Shown here: piece by piece, positions 41,770-50,933 of the stretch
How the letters are laid out: each line of letters opens with the position of its first letter
Numbering within the stretch: the first letter of the stretch is position 1
From: Lentzea alba
GTDB taxonomy: Bacteria > Actinomycetota > Actinomycetes > Mycobacteriales > Pseudonocardiaceae
DNA length: 64,000 bases
Reading direction: 5' to 3'
NCBI RefSeq assembly: GCF_011067745.1
Contig: NZ_JAAMPJ010000009.1
Span: 1-64,000, forward strand
Position numbers and translations under genes: made by a program
The notes under the pieces: generated by a model
The model's database searches: none
What the model saw: the letters and a program-made list of their open reading frames with translations, nothing else
Told to the model about the DNA's origin: nothing

Positions 41770-42711
41770 TCAGCTCTTCAGCCCGGTGAGCTGTATTCCG
41801 TCGAGGATCCTGCGCCCGAACACGAGGAAGATCCCGATGACGGGCATCACGGCGATCACCGCGCCCGCCATGACCAGGTGGGGCTGTGCGACCCGACCGG
41901 CCGCGAGCGCCTGCAACGCGAGCGGCAGGGTGTACGCGTCCTGATCCGAGAGGATCACGAGCGGCCACAGCAGTTCGTTCCAGTGGAAGATGAAGCTCGT
42001 GATCGTGACGACCGCGAGCGCGGGCTTGGCCAGCGGCAGCGCGACCGACCAGAAGATCCGCAGCCGCCCAGCCCCGTCGATCATGGCCGCTTCCTCCAAC
42101 TCCCCCGGCAGCGTCAGGAAGAACTGCCGGAGCAGAAAGATGTCGAAGGCCGAGACGAGGCTGGGCACGATGACGCCGGCGAGACTGTCGCCCATGCCGA
42201 GCTCCTGGGTGACGAACACCTTGGGGATGAGCAGGGCGATGCCGGGCACCATGATCGTGGCCAGCACGACGAGGAACAACGCGTCGCGTCCGGGAAACGG
42301 GATGCGGGCGAACGCGTAGGCGGCCAACGCGTCCAGCAGCAGCTTTCCCGGGATCAGCACGACCGCGACGATCACGCTGTTGAGCAGGGCCACGGCGAAC
42401 CCGCCGAGATCGAGGACCTGGAGGTAGTTGGCGAAGGTGCCCGCCCACTGGCCGGTTCGCGCGTCCGTCGGCAACAGGCCGGGTGTCGGTGTGAACACGT
42501 CCTGCGGCTGCTTGAACGACGTCGCCACCATCCACACGAACGGCGCCAGCGCGACGACGACCCCGCCGATCAACAGCACGTGGGCGGTGGCCCGCAACGC
42601 GATCGGCGCATCGCGGCGCCGTTGTCTCCTGCGTCGCGGTGCGGCCAGGTCCGTCGGTGGCGCGGTCACGACCGCGGTTTCCACGGCGTCCGCTGTTCTG
42701 GCAGCGCTCAT
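41770..42711 (-). CDS. Sugar ABC permease, MalG/LacG-type
   Basis: The 313-residue membrane protein has six transmembrane helices. The first is HVLLIGGVVVALAPFVWM, followed by TSFKQPQDVFTPTPGLLP. The EAA loop that docks the ATPase is EEAAMIDGAGRLRIFWSVAL followed by PLAKPAL. It lies 4 nt after its MalF-type partner. The operon has no ATPase gene, so the shared MsiK-type ATPase usual in actinomycetes is probably used. Confidence 0.92.
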   Translation of the reverse strand: MSAARTADAVETAVVTAPPTDLAAPRRRRQRRRDAPIALRATAHVLLIGGVVVALAPFVWMVATSFKQPQDVFTPTPGLLPTDARTGQWAGTFANYLQVLDLGGFAVALLNSVIVAVVLIPGKLLLDALAAYAFARIPFPGRDALFLVVLATIMVPGIALLIPKVFVTQELGMGDSLAGVIVPSLVSAFDIFLLRQFFLTLPGELEEAAMIDGAGRLRIFWSVALPLAKPALAVVTITSFIFHWNELLWPLVILSDQDAYTLPLALQALAAGRVAQPHLVMAGAVIAVMPVIGIFLVFGRRILDGIQLTGLKS

Positions 42712-42715
42712 CGGC

Positions 42716-43630
42716 TCACCCTTCGTACTGTCGCGGAACCAGGCGGAACTGCGCCGCGGTCACCAGCAGGACGGTCACGAACAACAGAACGGACATGGCG
42801 CTCGCCGCACCCATCGCACCGTTGCGGTAGCCGAACAGGTAGAGGTGCAGGACGTAGCTCAGGCCGGAACGCTCCGGTCCGGCGTTGCCGCCGAACAGCA
42901 CGTAGACGATGCCGAACACCTGCAGGGCCGCGATCACGCCGGTGACGACGAGGTAGAAGGTGGTGGGACGCAACAACGGCAGCGTGATGTGCCCGAGTTG
43001 CCGCCACCGGTTCGCACCATCCACTTCGGCCGCCTCGTAGTAGGTGCGCGGGATCCCCTTCAGACCGGCGAGGAAGATGAGCATCGCCGTACCGGACTGC
43101 CAGGCCGCGATGAGCGCCAGTGCCGGGATCACCACGCCGGGGGTGCCGAGCCAGTCGGGCCCGCGGACGCCCACCACCTCGAGCCCGGCGTTGATCAGAC
43201 CGAACTGCGGGTCGTAGAGCCACTTCCAGATCGCCGCGACCGCCGCTTCCGCGGTGATCACCGGCAGGTAGAAGACGAGCCGGTAGAACGCCTGCCCCCG
43301 GCGGAGGAGATCGATGAGGTAGGCCTGCACGAATCCGGTCACCAGCGACGCGGGCACCGACAGCAGCGCGTACAGGGCGGTGACGCGAACCGACTTCCAG
43401 AAGTCCGAGTACAGGTCGGAGTCGAAGAGGATCTCCTGGTAGTTCCGCAGTCCTGCCCAGCGGGCAGGGGAGATCATGTCCCATTCCGTGAAGCTGAAGT
43501 ACAGCGCCGCCCCGGCGGGCACGAGCATGAACACCAGGGTGTGCAGCATCGCGGGTGCGGTGAAGGCGAAACCGGCCAGCGCGTCCCGCCGGCGCCGATC
43601 CCACGAACCCGATCGGTGGACAGCGTTCAC
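42716..43630 (-). CDS. Sugar ABC permease, MalF/LacF-type
   Basis: This inner-membrane subunit of about 304 residues starts at GTG 43630, inside the stop of the binding-protein gene (GTGA overlap). Helices include AFTAPAMLHTLVFMLVPAGA, LPVITAEAAVAAIWKWLY and FYLVVTGVIAALQVFGIV. The EAA loop is YYEAAEVDGANRWRQLGHIT. With the MalG-type protein it forms the import channel for the operon's oligosaccharide. Confidence 0.92.
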   Translation of the reverse strand: MNAVHRSGSWDRRRRDALAGFAFTAPAMLHTLVFMLVPAGAALYFSFTEWDMISPARWAGLRNYQEILFDSDLYSDFWKSVRVTALYALLSVPASLVTGFVQAYLIDLLRRGQAFYRLVFYLPVITAEAAVAAIWKWLYDPQFGLINAGLEVVGVRGPDWLGTPGVVIPALALIAAWQSGTAMLIFLAGLKGIPRTYYEAAEVDGANRWRQLGHITLPLLRPTTFYLVVTGVIAALQVFGIVYVLFGGNAGPERSGLSYVLHLYLFGYRNGAMGAASAMSVLLFVTVLLVTAAQFRLVPRQYEG

Positions 43631-44841
43631 TGCCACCCCAGCAGCTTGCGGGCCCTGACCGCGGCGTCCGCCAGGGCGTCGGCGGGTGACCTGCCACCGT
43701 CGACGCCTTCCTCGATCGCCTTGGCGAGGTACTCGTCGTTGATCTGGATCCACTCCGGCACAGCGGGACGCGCCTGAGCGGTCTCGAGCTGGTCGACGAA
43801 CACCTTGAACGCCGGATCGGTATTGATCTTCGCGGCCCGCGCTGACTTCCTGTTCGTCGGGAAGTTGCCGGTGATGTTGCTGAACTCGGCGTTGTGCGTG
43901 GCGTCGGACAGGAACCGCAGCCACTTCCACGCCGCATCGGGATTGCGGGCCTTGCTGAACACCACACCGTTGTCCCCGCCGATGTTGCTCGCCGCGACGT
44001 CCTTTCTCGGCAACGGCGCCACACCGAAGTCGAGCTGCGGGAACTGCTGCCTGATCGCCAGCACCTCCCACGGGCCGGAGAACATCATCGCGGCAAGTCC
44101 TTTGTGGAACGGGTTCTCGCTGTTGGTGATCTGGCGCGGCGAGCTCTCCAGCAGCTTGCGCCACATCGCGAGTGCTTCCTGCGCCGGCGGATCGGCGAAG
44201 GCGATCCTCCTGTTGCCCTCGTCGAGCATCGTGCCGCCCGCGGAAGCGACGAACGCCGGGAAGACCCAGGCTCCGAAGCCCTCACCCTTGGGAACGTTCA
44301 CTCCTGCGAGGTCCGGGTTCTCCCGGCGCACCCGTGCGGACTCGGCGACCAGCTCGTCCCAGGTCACCGGCGGCGTGCTGATGAGTTTTCTGTTGTAGAA
44401 CAACGCCACGGTGGTCTGCTGCAGGGGGATTCCGAAGAGCTTCCCGGAGATCTTGTTGGTGCGCAGTGCGCCGTCGTAGAAGTCGGACTCGGTGATCGTG
44501 CCCGCCGGGACCTCGGCGAGCTGTCCGGCGTTCGCGTAGCGGGCCATCAGCGGCTGGTCGAGGTAACCCGCATCGGGGCCGCGGCCACCACCCAGTGCGG
44601 AGGAGAGCTTGGTGTTGTAGTCGTCCTTGGGAATCTCGGTGAGACGGATGGTGATCGTGGGTTCCGTCTCCTCGAACCGCTTGAGGAGTTCCTTCACCTG
44701 CTTGGACTGCTCCGGGGTCGGTTGGTAGTACCAGAACTCCACGACCTTCTCGTCCGTCGGCGGGTCACCGCCGCAAGCGGCCGACGCCGCCAACGAGACC
44801 GCTGCGGCGGTCGCCGCGACCCACTTGGCGAGAGCTCTCAT
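43627..44841 (-). CDS. Sugar-binding lipoprotein of the ABC importer
   Basis: The 404-residue extracellular solute-binding protein (family 1) has a lipoprotein signal: MRALAKWVAATAAAVSLAAS with the lipobox AASAAC and Cys about 23. The binding fold follows: VVEFWYYQPTPEQSKQVKEL, LSSALGGGRGPDAGYLDQPL, GIPLQQTTVALFYNRKLIST, FHKGLAAMMFSGPWEVLAIR. It is anchored outside the membrane and delivers oligosaccharide to the two permeases. It starts 15 nt after the GH2 gene. Confidence 0.93.
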   Translation of the reverse strand: MRALAKWVAATAAAVSLAASAACGGDPPTDEKVVEFWYYQPTPEQSKQVKELLKRFEETEPTITIRLTEIPKDDYNTKLSSALGGGRGPDAGYLDQPLMARYANAGQLAEVPAGTITESDFYDGALRTNKISGKLFGIPLQQTTVALFYNRKLISTPPVTWDELVAESARVRRENPDLAGVNVPKGEGFGAWVFPAFVASAGGTMLDEGNRRIAFADPPAQEALAMWRKLLESSPRQITNSENPFHKGLAAMMFSGPWEVLAIRQQFPQLDFGVAPLPRKDVAASNIGGDNGVVFSKARNPDAAWKWLRFLSDATHNAEFSNITGNFPTNRKSARAAKINTDPAFKVFVDQLETAQARPAVPEWIQINDEYLAKAIEEGVDGGRSPADALADAAVRARKLLGWQ

Positions 44842-44856
44842 CGTTCCTCCTCGTGG

Positions 44857-47340
44857 TCACGCAGTCACACTGTCCACATAGAACCGCTGCCCCCTGGCGA
44901 CGTGGTCGTCGGAGATCGCCATCGCGAGGTGCACTCGTTCCACCCGGCCGAGGTCGACCCCGGCGAACCGGGACGGCCGGACGCACACCGTGGTCCACCG
45001 GTTCGCCGGAACCGGGTCCGGCACCAGAACGTCCGCCTCGACGCGGTTGACGTCCCGGACTCCGAGCCGCACCTGGTACCCGCCGACCGAGGCGAGCACC
45101 CGCGCCCGGAGCTGGGCCGCTTCGCGCAGGTCGACCGGGTGGCGGTACAGGTAGATCCCGATACCCGGCCACGAGCCGAGGGCGGTCATCCGCACGGCCG
45201 ACCGATCCGAACTCGGCATGACCAGGCGGTCGACGACCGCGTTGTGCATCGGGTGCGCACCGTCCGGGCAGGCGAAGTCCGCCAGGGTTCTCGGGTCCTC
45301 CGGAAGTCCACAGTGGACGAGGGCGAGCCCCGGGGACGAGCGCGGTCGCGCGGAGCACAACGGCCCGGTGATCGCGGAGGAGACGGATCGGTATCTCGAC
45401 TCGAGTGCGTCTCGCACCGGCCGCCGCCGCTGCCTGCTGATGTCGCTGAGACCGAAGGTGTTGACTCCGGCGATCGGTGTGCGCCAGTCGTACGCCGCCC
45501 ACCAGATGCTGCCGACGAGCCAGCCGTCCGGCCGGGTGGCGAGCCGGCGTTCGTACACCGGCCAGGTGTGGTCGAAGACCTGACGTTGCCGATCCGCCAG
45601 CGCGTCGTCCTCCTGTGCCCACATGCCGAACTCGGCGACGAGCACCGGCTTGTCCGGCCACGCGGCGTGCGCCTGGTCGAGGAACCGCTCGGTGAGATCG
45701 GCCTCCGCCCCGGCGTCGGTGGATCCGAAGACACCGAAGTAGGTGGTCCATCCCGCCACGTCGACCAGGCTCTGCGTGGGGTCGTGCGGGCCTGGCCTAT
45801 CAGCCGCCGCGGCCTGGGTCACCAGCCGGCCGTCGTCGTAGCACCGGAGATCGTGGACGACGCGACGCAGGAACTCGGCGCGGTGCTCGACGCTGATCGC
45901 CTCGTTCGTGGCGCTCCAGAACAACACGCTGGGCCGGTTGTAGTCGCGGAACACCATCTCCCGCCACATCTGCTCGGCTGTCCCGCGGTGCAGCTGGTCG
46001 GCGAAGTGGTAGGTGTCGAACCACCAGGTCGGGATCTCCTCGACGACGGCCAGCCCGACCCGGTCGGCGACGAGGTAGGTCAGCGGGTGGTTCGGGTAGT
46101 GAGCGGTGCGCAGCAGGGTCGCGCCCGTTTCGCGGATGTCGACCAGGTCGTCGATCACCCGCTGCGGCGAAGCGACGGTACGTCCGGTGTCCACCCAGTC
46201 CTCGTGTCGTGCGACGCCGTGGAACGCCGCCTTGCGCCCGTTGAGCAGCACGGCCGGTGAGTCGGCGGCGACAGCGACGGTGCGCAGACCGATCTGCGTG
46301 GCGAAGCTGTCGACGACCTGCCCGCGGTCGATCAGTTCGACCGTGAGCACGTAGAGGTTCGCGGTCTGCGGGGTCCACAGCCGCGGCTGGTTCACCACAC
46401 CGGCGAACCGGACCGTTCCGTCGCCGGTCTCCGGGTCGATGACGACCTCGTGCGGCCCCTCGCCCCGCCACACCGCGGGCGCTCCCTCCAGGTCGGCCGG
46501 CGCCGAGGTGCCGAGCAGGCGGCGCGGAACCACTGCCTCGGCAAGCCTCGCCCGGACCGTGAGGCCGGCACCGGCCGCCGCGTCCGTCCGGTCGACGACG
46601 ACGGTCGCCACGAACTCCGCACGCTCGGGCGGATCACCGATCACGGTGGTGGGGACGACGTCGACCCTCGCCACCGAGACGGCGGGCACCCGCTCCAGGT
46701 ACACGTCCTGGACGACCCCCGTGTAGTTCCACCAGTCGGAGAGCACCGCGGGCACGATGTCGGTCCGGCTGTCCCAGGGCGGGTTGTCCACCCGAACCGC
46801 GATCAGGTTGTCCCCGTCCACGACCGCGTGGGTGACGTCCAGGCTGAACGGGCTGTAGCCGCCCTCGTGGCAGCCGATCCACCTGCCGTTGAACCACACG
46901 TCGGCGATGTAGTTGACCGCGAGGAAGGTCAGCCGGACCCGTTCGCCACGACCCGGTGCCGCCATCGGCACCACGCGCCGGTACCAGACTCCGTCCTCGT
47001 ACCGCTCGGTCACGTTCTCCGGCAACGGAATGCGGTGCGTGCACCATCCACTGTCGTCGTGGTCGACCCGGTGCCGCCCTCGCCCTTCCTCCTCGATGGC
47101 CGGCAGTGACACCCGCCGGTCGGTCAGCGAGAGCTGGTGGTCCACGGTCGCCCGTTCGGCTCGCCACACACCGGCGAGGTCGACGAACTGCCTCGAACGC
47201 TGCCGCTCGATGCCCGGCATCGGTCCGCCGTACGCATAGGGCACCACGAGACCGTTCAGCCGGCGCAGCTCGACCGTCGGAGCCAGGGTGCCGGCTCTCC
47301 ACGACACGAACGGCGAATCCGGGTGCTGATGCCGCCGCAC
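44857..47340 (-). CDS. Glycoside hydrolase family 2 enzyme (beta-galactosidase/glucuronidase-like)
   Basis: The 827-residue GH2 protein has a sugar-binding jellyroll (GVWYRRVVPM, DVWFNGRWIGCHEGGYSPFS), an Ig-like domain and a TIM barrel. LRTAHYPNHPLTYLVADRVG precedes the acid/base Glu in FWSATNEAIS and the nucleophile Glu in PVLVAEFGMWAQ. The extra C-terminal 150 residues look like a beta domain. No signal peptide is seen. GTG 47340 is used. As first gene of the operon it follows the palindrome at 47401-47415. It probably acts with the GH35-like enzyme on the imported sugar. Confidence 0.9.
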   Translation of the reverse strand: MRRHQHPDSPFVSWRAGTLAPTVELRRLNGLVVPYAYGGPMPGIERQRSRQFVDLAGVWRAERATVDHQLSLTDRRVSLPAIEEEGRGRHRVDHDDSGWCTHRIPLPENVTERYEDGVWYRRVVPMAAPGRGERVRLTFLAVNYIADVWFNGRWIGCHEGGYSPFSLDVTHAVVDGDNLIAVRVDNPPWDSRTDIVPAVLSDWWNYTGVVQDVYLERVPAVSVARVDVVPTTVIGDPPERAEFVATVVVDRTDAAAGAGLTVRARLAEAVVPRRLLGTSAPADLEGAPAVWRGEGPHEVVIDPETGDGTVRFAGVVNQPRLWTPQTANLYVLTVELIDRGQVVDSFATQIGLRTVAVAADSPAVLLNGRKAAFHGVARHEDWVDTGRTVASPQRVIDDLVDIRETGATLLRTAHYPNHPLTYLVADRVGLAVVEEIPTWWFDTYHFADQLHRGTAEQMWREMVFRDYNRPSVLFWSATNEAISVEHRAEFLRRVVHDLRCYDDGRLVTQAAAADRPGPHDPTQSLVDVAGWTTYFGVFGSTDAGAEADLTERFLDQAHAAWPDKPVLVAEFGMWAQEDDALADRQRQVFDHTWPVYERRLATRPDGWLVGSIWWAAYDWRTPIAGVNTFGLSDISRQRRRPVRDALESRYRSVSSAITGPLCSARPRSSPGLALVHCGLPEDPRTLADFACPDGAHPMHNAVVDRLVMPSSDRSAVRMTALGSWPGIGIYLYRHPVDLREAAQLRARVLASVGGYQVRLGVRDVNRVEADVLVPDPVPANRWTTVCVRPSRFAGVDLGRVERVHLAMAISDDHVARGQRFYVDSVTA

Positions 47341-47400
47341 CGTCCCACCTCATCTCGGTCCACCACGCGGTCAGCCCACCAAAACCAGACCATAGTTCAA

Positions 47401-47415
47401 GACTTATAATAAGTC
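47401..47415. promoter_or_regulatory. Palindromic operator of the GH2 operon (ROK-type)
   Basis: GACTTAT-A-ATAAGTC is a perfect 15-bp palindrome, 60 nt before the GH2 start. Its core ACTTATAATAAGT differs at only two positions from ACTTGAAATAAGT in the GH30 promoter. Confidence 0.75.
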
Positions 47416-47778
47416 GAGTGCGTATCTCCCGGTGATCAAGAGTTCGAAGCCGGACGACCGCGTCCGCGCACCCCTCCCGGCGAGCTGCCGGCAGCACCAC
47501 AACAGCGTCCTACTGACCTCGAAGCAGCGTCAGGGGGCCAATTTGTGAGCGGAGAAGCAAACCGTGACCCGCGTCATAATTTCCCACTTGATTCATCGAG
47601 TGAATTTACTGCGGCGTAACATTATTTTTCGCATTGGACCAGACCGCTTCGCCAGCCATACCGCCGGTATCAAACCCACGGACTAGTGACTGAAGCTCAA
47701 AAGTGCCGATACTTTTCTGTCGGGTGCAGTGAATTCACCTGCAGCCGCCTCCTCGGATTTCGTCCCGAAGGGAATATT
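47416..47778. other. AT-rich divergent promoter region
   Basis: About 360 nt lie between the GH2 operon and the GT2 gene. It is unusually AT-rich for this DNA near 47570-47640 (ATAATTTCCC, AACATTATTTTTCGC), probably the GT2 promoter. I see no gene. Confidence 0.5.
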
Positions 47779-49731
47779 GTGTCGGTCAATCAGGTCAGTC
47801 GCCGTGAAGGCGCGGCCGCGGTCTTGTCACGGCCACTCGTGTACGAGGCTGAAAGATGGCGTGACATCGCGTGGCACGTGCTGGGCGTGCGCGGCCGCCG
47901 CGCCAGCCGGACCGTGGTCGCGGTGGTCCGCCTGATGGAGCTCGCCCAGGTGGAGGCCCGGTTCGGCAGCGATGGCGTGGACACCGTGCTCACCCAGCTG
48001 GCACATCGGATCACGCCGCAATTGGCACCTCGCGAGCGAATCGGGTATTCGGGCAACGGAAGTCTCATGTTGTTGCTACCGGACACGGCCACTCGCCGGG
48101 TGAAGGCCCGGTTGGACCGGATCGGGCGGCAGATCTCCGCCGCCCGGTTGACCGTGGGCACCGAGCAGCTGTCCGTCACACCCGCGATCGGCTGGGCAAG
48201 CGCCGAGGAAAAGACTGACCGTAAAACGGCCGGCGCCGAAACGACCGGCACCGATGACCTCGACGCGCTGGTCGAACGCGCGGAACAGGCTGCGGGCGTC
48301 GCCGCGCAACACCTCGATTTGACACCGCGAAACTGGGCGTCCACCACTCACCTGCCGCGCAGGAAACTACTGCCCGGCATCCTGCGCACACCGCTGCAGA
48401 TACTGGCCACACTGGCGATCGGATTGCTGTTGCCGTTCCTGGTGCTCGCCGAGTTCGGCAAAGCCGGAGTCGACCTGGTCGCGCCCGCGTACGTCGCGGT
48501 CTGCCTCGCGCTGGTGCTGACCGCGCTGGTGATCAGGTGGGAGACCTACTGCGCGCTCGATCCGCAGCGCCCGCCGAAGGAGCCCGCGACGCCGTACCCG
48601 GCCGCGTCCGCGATCATCGCGGCCTACCTGCCCAACGAGGCGGACACCATCATCGAGACGATCCAGCGGGTGCTCGCGGTGGACTACCCGGCGCCGTTGC
48701 AGGTCGTGCTCGCGTACAACACGCCGAGAAGGCTGCCGGTCGAAGACGAACTCCGCGGGCTGGCCGCCGCCGACCCGCGGCTCGTCGTGCTGAACGTGCC
48801 CTACAGCCACTCCAAGGCCCAGAACATCAACGCCGCGCTCTCGGCGATCACCGGTGAGTTCGTCGGGGTCTTCGACGCCGACCACCACCCCGACGCGAAC
48901 GCGTTCAGCCGGGCGTGGCGGTGGCTGTCCCACGGCGCGGACGTGGTGCAGGGGCACTGCGTGATCCGCAACGGCCACGAGTCACCGGTGGCGCGCATGG
49001 TCGCCGTCGAGTTCGAGTCGATCTACGCGGTGAGTCATCCCGGTCGCACGCAACTGCACGGCTTCGGTCTGTTCGGTGGCTCCAACGGGTTCTGGCGGAC
49101 AAGCGCGCTGCGCGAGACCCGGATGCGCGGCGAGATGCTGACCGAGGACATCGACTCCTCGATCAGGGCGCTGCTGGGCGGCAAGAAGGTGGTCACCGAC
49201 CCGGCGTTGCTCAGCCGGGAACTCGCGCCCACCACACTCGGTGCACTGTGGAACCAGCGGATGCGATGGGCCCAGGGCTGGTTCCAGGTCTCCTGGCGGC
49301 ACCTGCCCGCCGTGCTGCGTTCCAGCACGCTGACCACGAAGAACAAGATCGGCCTGCTGTACCTGCTCGGCTGGCGGGAGATCTATCCCTGGATCTCGTT
49401 GCAGATCATCCCGTTGCTGGCCTTCATCGCCTGGCACGACGGCGCGCAGGCCATCGAGTGGGACATCTCGATCTTCGTGCTGGCGTCGCTGTTCACCCTG
49501 TCGGTCGGGCCGGCTCAGGTGCTGTTCGCCTACCGGCTCGCCGCGCCCGAGATCCGCAGGAACCGCCGATGGTTCTGGTCCTATCTCGCGGTGTCGCTGT
49601 TCTTCTACACGCCGTTCAAGAACCTCATCGCGCGGGTCGCGCAGGCCAAGGAGCTCTCCGGCGAACGCCGCTGGGTGGTCACACCGCGGACCGCTGCCGT
49701 GCCCGCCGCGATCGCCGGGGAGCGCGCGTGA
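47779..49731 (+). CDS. GT2 polysaccharide synthase with degenerate GGDEF-like N-terminus
   Basis: GTG 47779 follows GAAGGGA; an earlier frame to 47686 lacks a site. Residues about 39-150 follow the GGDEF plan (TVVAVVRLMELAQVEARFGS, DTVLTQLAHRITPQL, ERIGYSGNGSLMLLLPD, VTPAIGWASAE), but the catalytic GGDEF is SGNGS, so cyclase activity is unlikely. Two membrane helices follow (about 197-255). A cellulose-synthase-like GT2 domain is next (VVLAYNTPRR, FDADHH near 364, TEDIDSS near 454, QRMRW near 492), then three or four more helices. It probably makes and exports an exopolysaccharide from the membrane. Its stop overlaps the acyltransferase start. Confidence 0.88.
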   Translation: MSVNQVSRREGAAAVLSRPLVYEAERWRDIAWHVLGVRGRRASRTVVAVVRLMELAQVEARFGSDGVDTVLTQLAHRITPQLAPRERIGYSGNGSLMLLLPDTATRRVKARLDRIGRQISAARLTVGTEQLSVTPAIGWASAEEKTDRKTAGAETTGTDDLDALVERAEQAAGVAAQHLDLTPRNWASTTHLPRRKLLPGILRTPLQILATLAIGLLLPFLVLAEFGKAGVDLVAPAYVAVCLALVLTALVIRWETYCALDPQRPPKEPATPYPAASAIIAAYLPNEADTIIETIQRVLAVDYPAPLQVVLAYNTPRRLPVEDELRGLAAADPRLVVLNVPYSHSKAQNINAALSAITGEFVGVFDADHHPDANAFSRAWRWLSHGADVVQGHCVIRNGHESPVARMVAVEFESIYAVSHPGRTQLHGFGLFGGSNGFWRTSALRETRMRGEMLTEDIDSSIRALLGGKKVVTDPALLSRELAPTTLGALWNQRMRWAQGWFQVSWRHLPAVLRSSTLTTKNKIGLLYLLGWREIYPWISLQIIPLLAFIAWHDGAQAIEWDISIFVLASLFTLSVGPAQVLFAYRLAAPEIRRNRRWFWSYLAVSLFFYTPFKNLIARVAQAKELSGERRWVVTPRTAAVPAAIAGERA

Positions 49732-50933
49732 TCCGGCCTGGAAAGCCCGCGGGCACCGACACCGCTGTCACGGCAACCGGTATCGCACACGGCCGGTTCT
49801 CAGTCGATGCGATCAGGGCATTGGCCGCCCTGCCGGTGTTGATCTTCCACGCCTACCAGTACAGCCGCTACGGCCCTGATGCCGCCTGGCCGCTGGACGG
49901 CGTCTGGCATCGGATCCTGATGGCGTTTCCCTTTGGTGTGGACCTGTTCTTCGTCCTCTCCGCGTTTCTGCTGGGCCTGCCCTACGCCAGGGCCGCGCTC
50001 GACTCCGGCCCACCTCGCCGTGCTCGTGTCGTGCTGCTGCGGCGAGCGGCGAGGCTGCTGCCGCTCTACTACATCACGGTGCTCCTGGTGTGGGGCTTCA
50101 CCAACCCGACACTGCCGGGTGACTGGCGGGATCTGTTGCTGCACTTGACGTTCACCCACGTCTACAGCGACGAGAAGATCTTCTTCAGCAACGGCCCCGC
50201 GTGGTCGCTCGCCGTGGAGATGCACTTCTACCTGCTGCTGGTGGTGATCGGCACGATCGCACAACGCCACGTGCCCCGGCTGGAGTCCCGGCGGGCGCGC
50301 CTGACCGCCCTGTACGGCGGGATCGCGGCGCTGGTCGTGATCAGCAACGCCTACCGCTGCTGGGCCGTGTACGTGGCGGACGCCCACTACGAACAGTGGT
50401 CCTACTGGTTCAACCCGCTCGCCAAACTCGACGTGTTCGCCATCGGTCTCGCGTTCGCCGTCCTGATCGCGGACGGCAGGGAACTGCGCACCAAGCCCGC
50501 GCGTTGCGGCGTTGGCCTGGCCGGCGCGGGCATGATCGTGGCCGTCGCGCTCACGCAGCCACTCGGCACGCCGATCAGCACGTGGTGGCATCCGCTGTTC
50601 GCGCTCGCCGCCATGCTGTTGATCGCCGCCTCGGCCATCAGCGACGCCGGCTCGGTCCCCGCGGTGCTCCGGTGGCGGCCGCTGGTCTGGACCGGGGTGA
50701 TCAGCTACAGCGTGTACCTGTGGCAGGAACCGATGCTGCGGCTCCTCGACAGTGCCGGCCTGCTGCCCGCACCTGGCCAGCCGCACACGTTCCCGGTCGC
50801 GGGCGTCGTGCTGACGGCCGTGAGCCTGCTGGTGGCGTGGATCAGCTACTGGTTGGTCGAGCAAACCGGTCTGAAGATCCTCGCCGCGTTCGACCGGGAA
50901 GGCCGGAAACGGGACTACTACGCGGAGTCGTGA
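49728..50933 (+). CDS. Acyltransferase-3 family membrane acyltransferase
   Basis: The 401-residue protein has about ten helices. GTG 49728 overlaps the GT2 stop (GTGA). The family start is RFSVDAIRALAALPVLIFHA (catalytic-type His), then FPFGVDLFFVLSAFLLGLPY, RRAARLLPLYYITVLL and WSLAVEMHFYLLLVV. Members O-acylate sugars in cell-surface or secreted glycans. Coupling to the GT2 gene suggests it decorates that polymer. It converges on ROK regulator 2 with a 16-nt overlap. Confidence 0.9.
   Translation: MIRPGKPAGTDTAVTATGIAHGRFSVDAIRALAALPVLIFHAYQYSRYGPDAAWPLDGVWHRILMAFPFGVDLFFVLSAFLLGLPYARAALDSGPPRRARVVLLRRAARLLPLYYITVLLVWGFTNPTLPGDWRDLLLHLTFTHVYSDEKIFFSNGPAWSLAVEMHFYLLLVVIGTIAQRHVPRLESRRARLTALYGGIAALVVISNAYRCWAVYVADAHYEQWSYWFNPLAKLDVFAIGLAFAVLIADGRELRTKPARCGVGLAGAGMIVAVALTQPLGTPISTWWHPLFALAAMLLIAASAISDAGSVPAVLRWRPLVWTGVISYSVYLWQEPMLRLLDSAGLLPAPGQPHTFPVAGVVLTAVSLLVAWISYWLVEQTGLKILAAFDREGRKRDYYAES

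Noticed and set aside
43894-46260. A 788-codon open frame on the plus strand
   Set aside because: It is antisense to the sugar-binding lipoprotein and GH2 genes, which are unambiguous. Composition is typical of a shadow frame.
48915-49727. A long extension of the acyltransferase to 48915
   Set aside because: This part is out of frame with the GT2 gene that clearly occupies it. GTG 49728 within the GT2 stop is the natural start.
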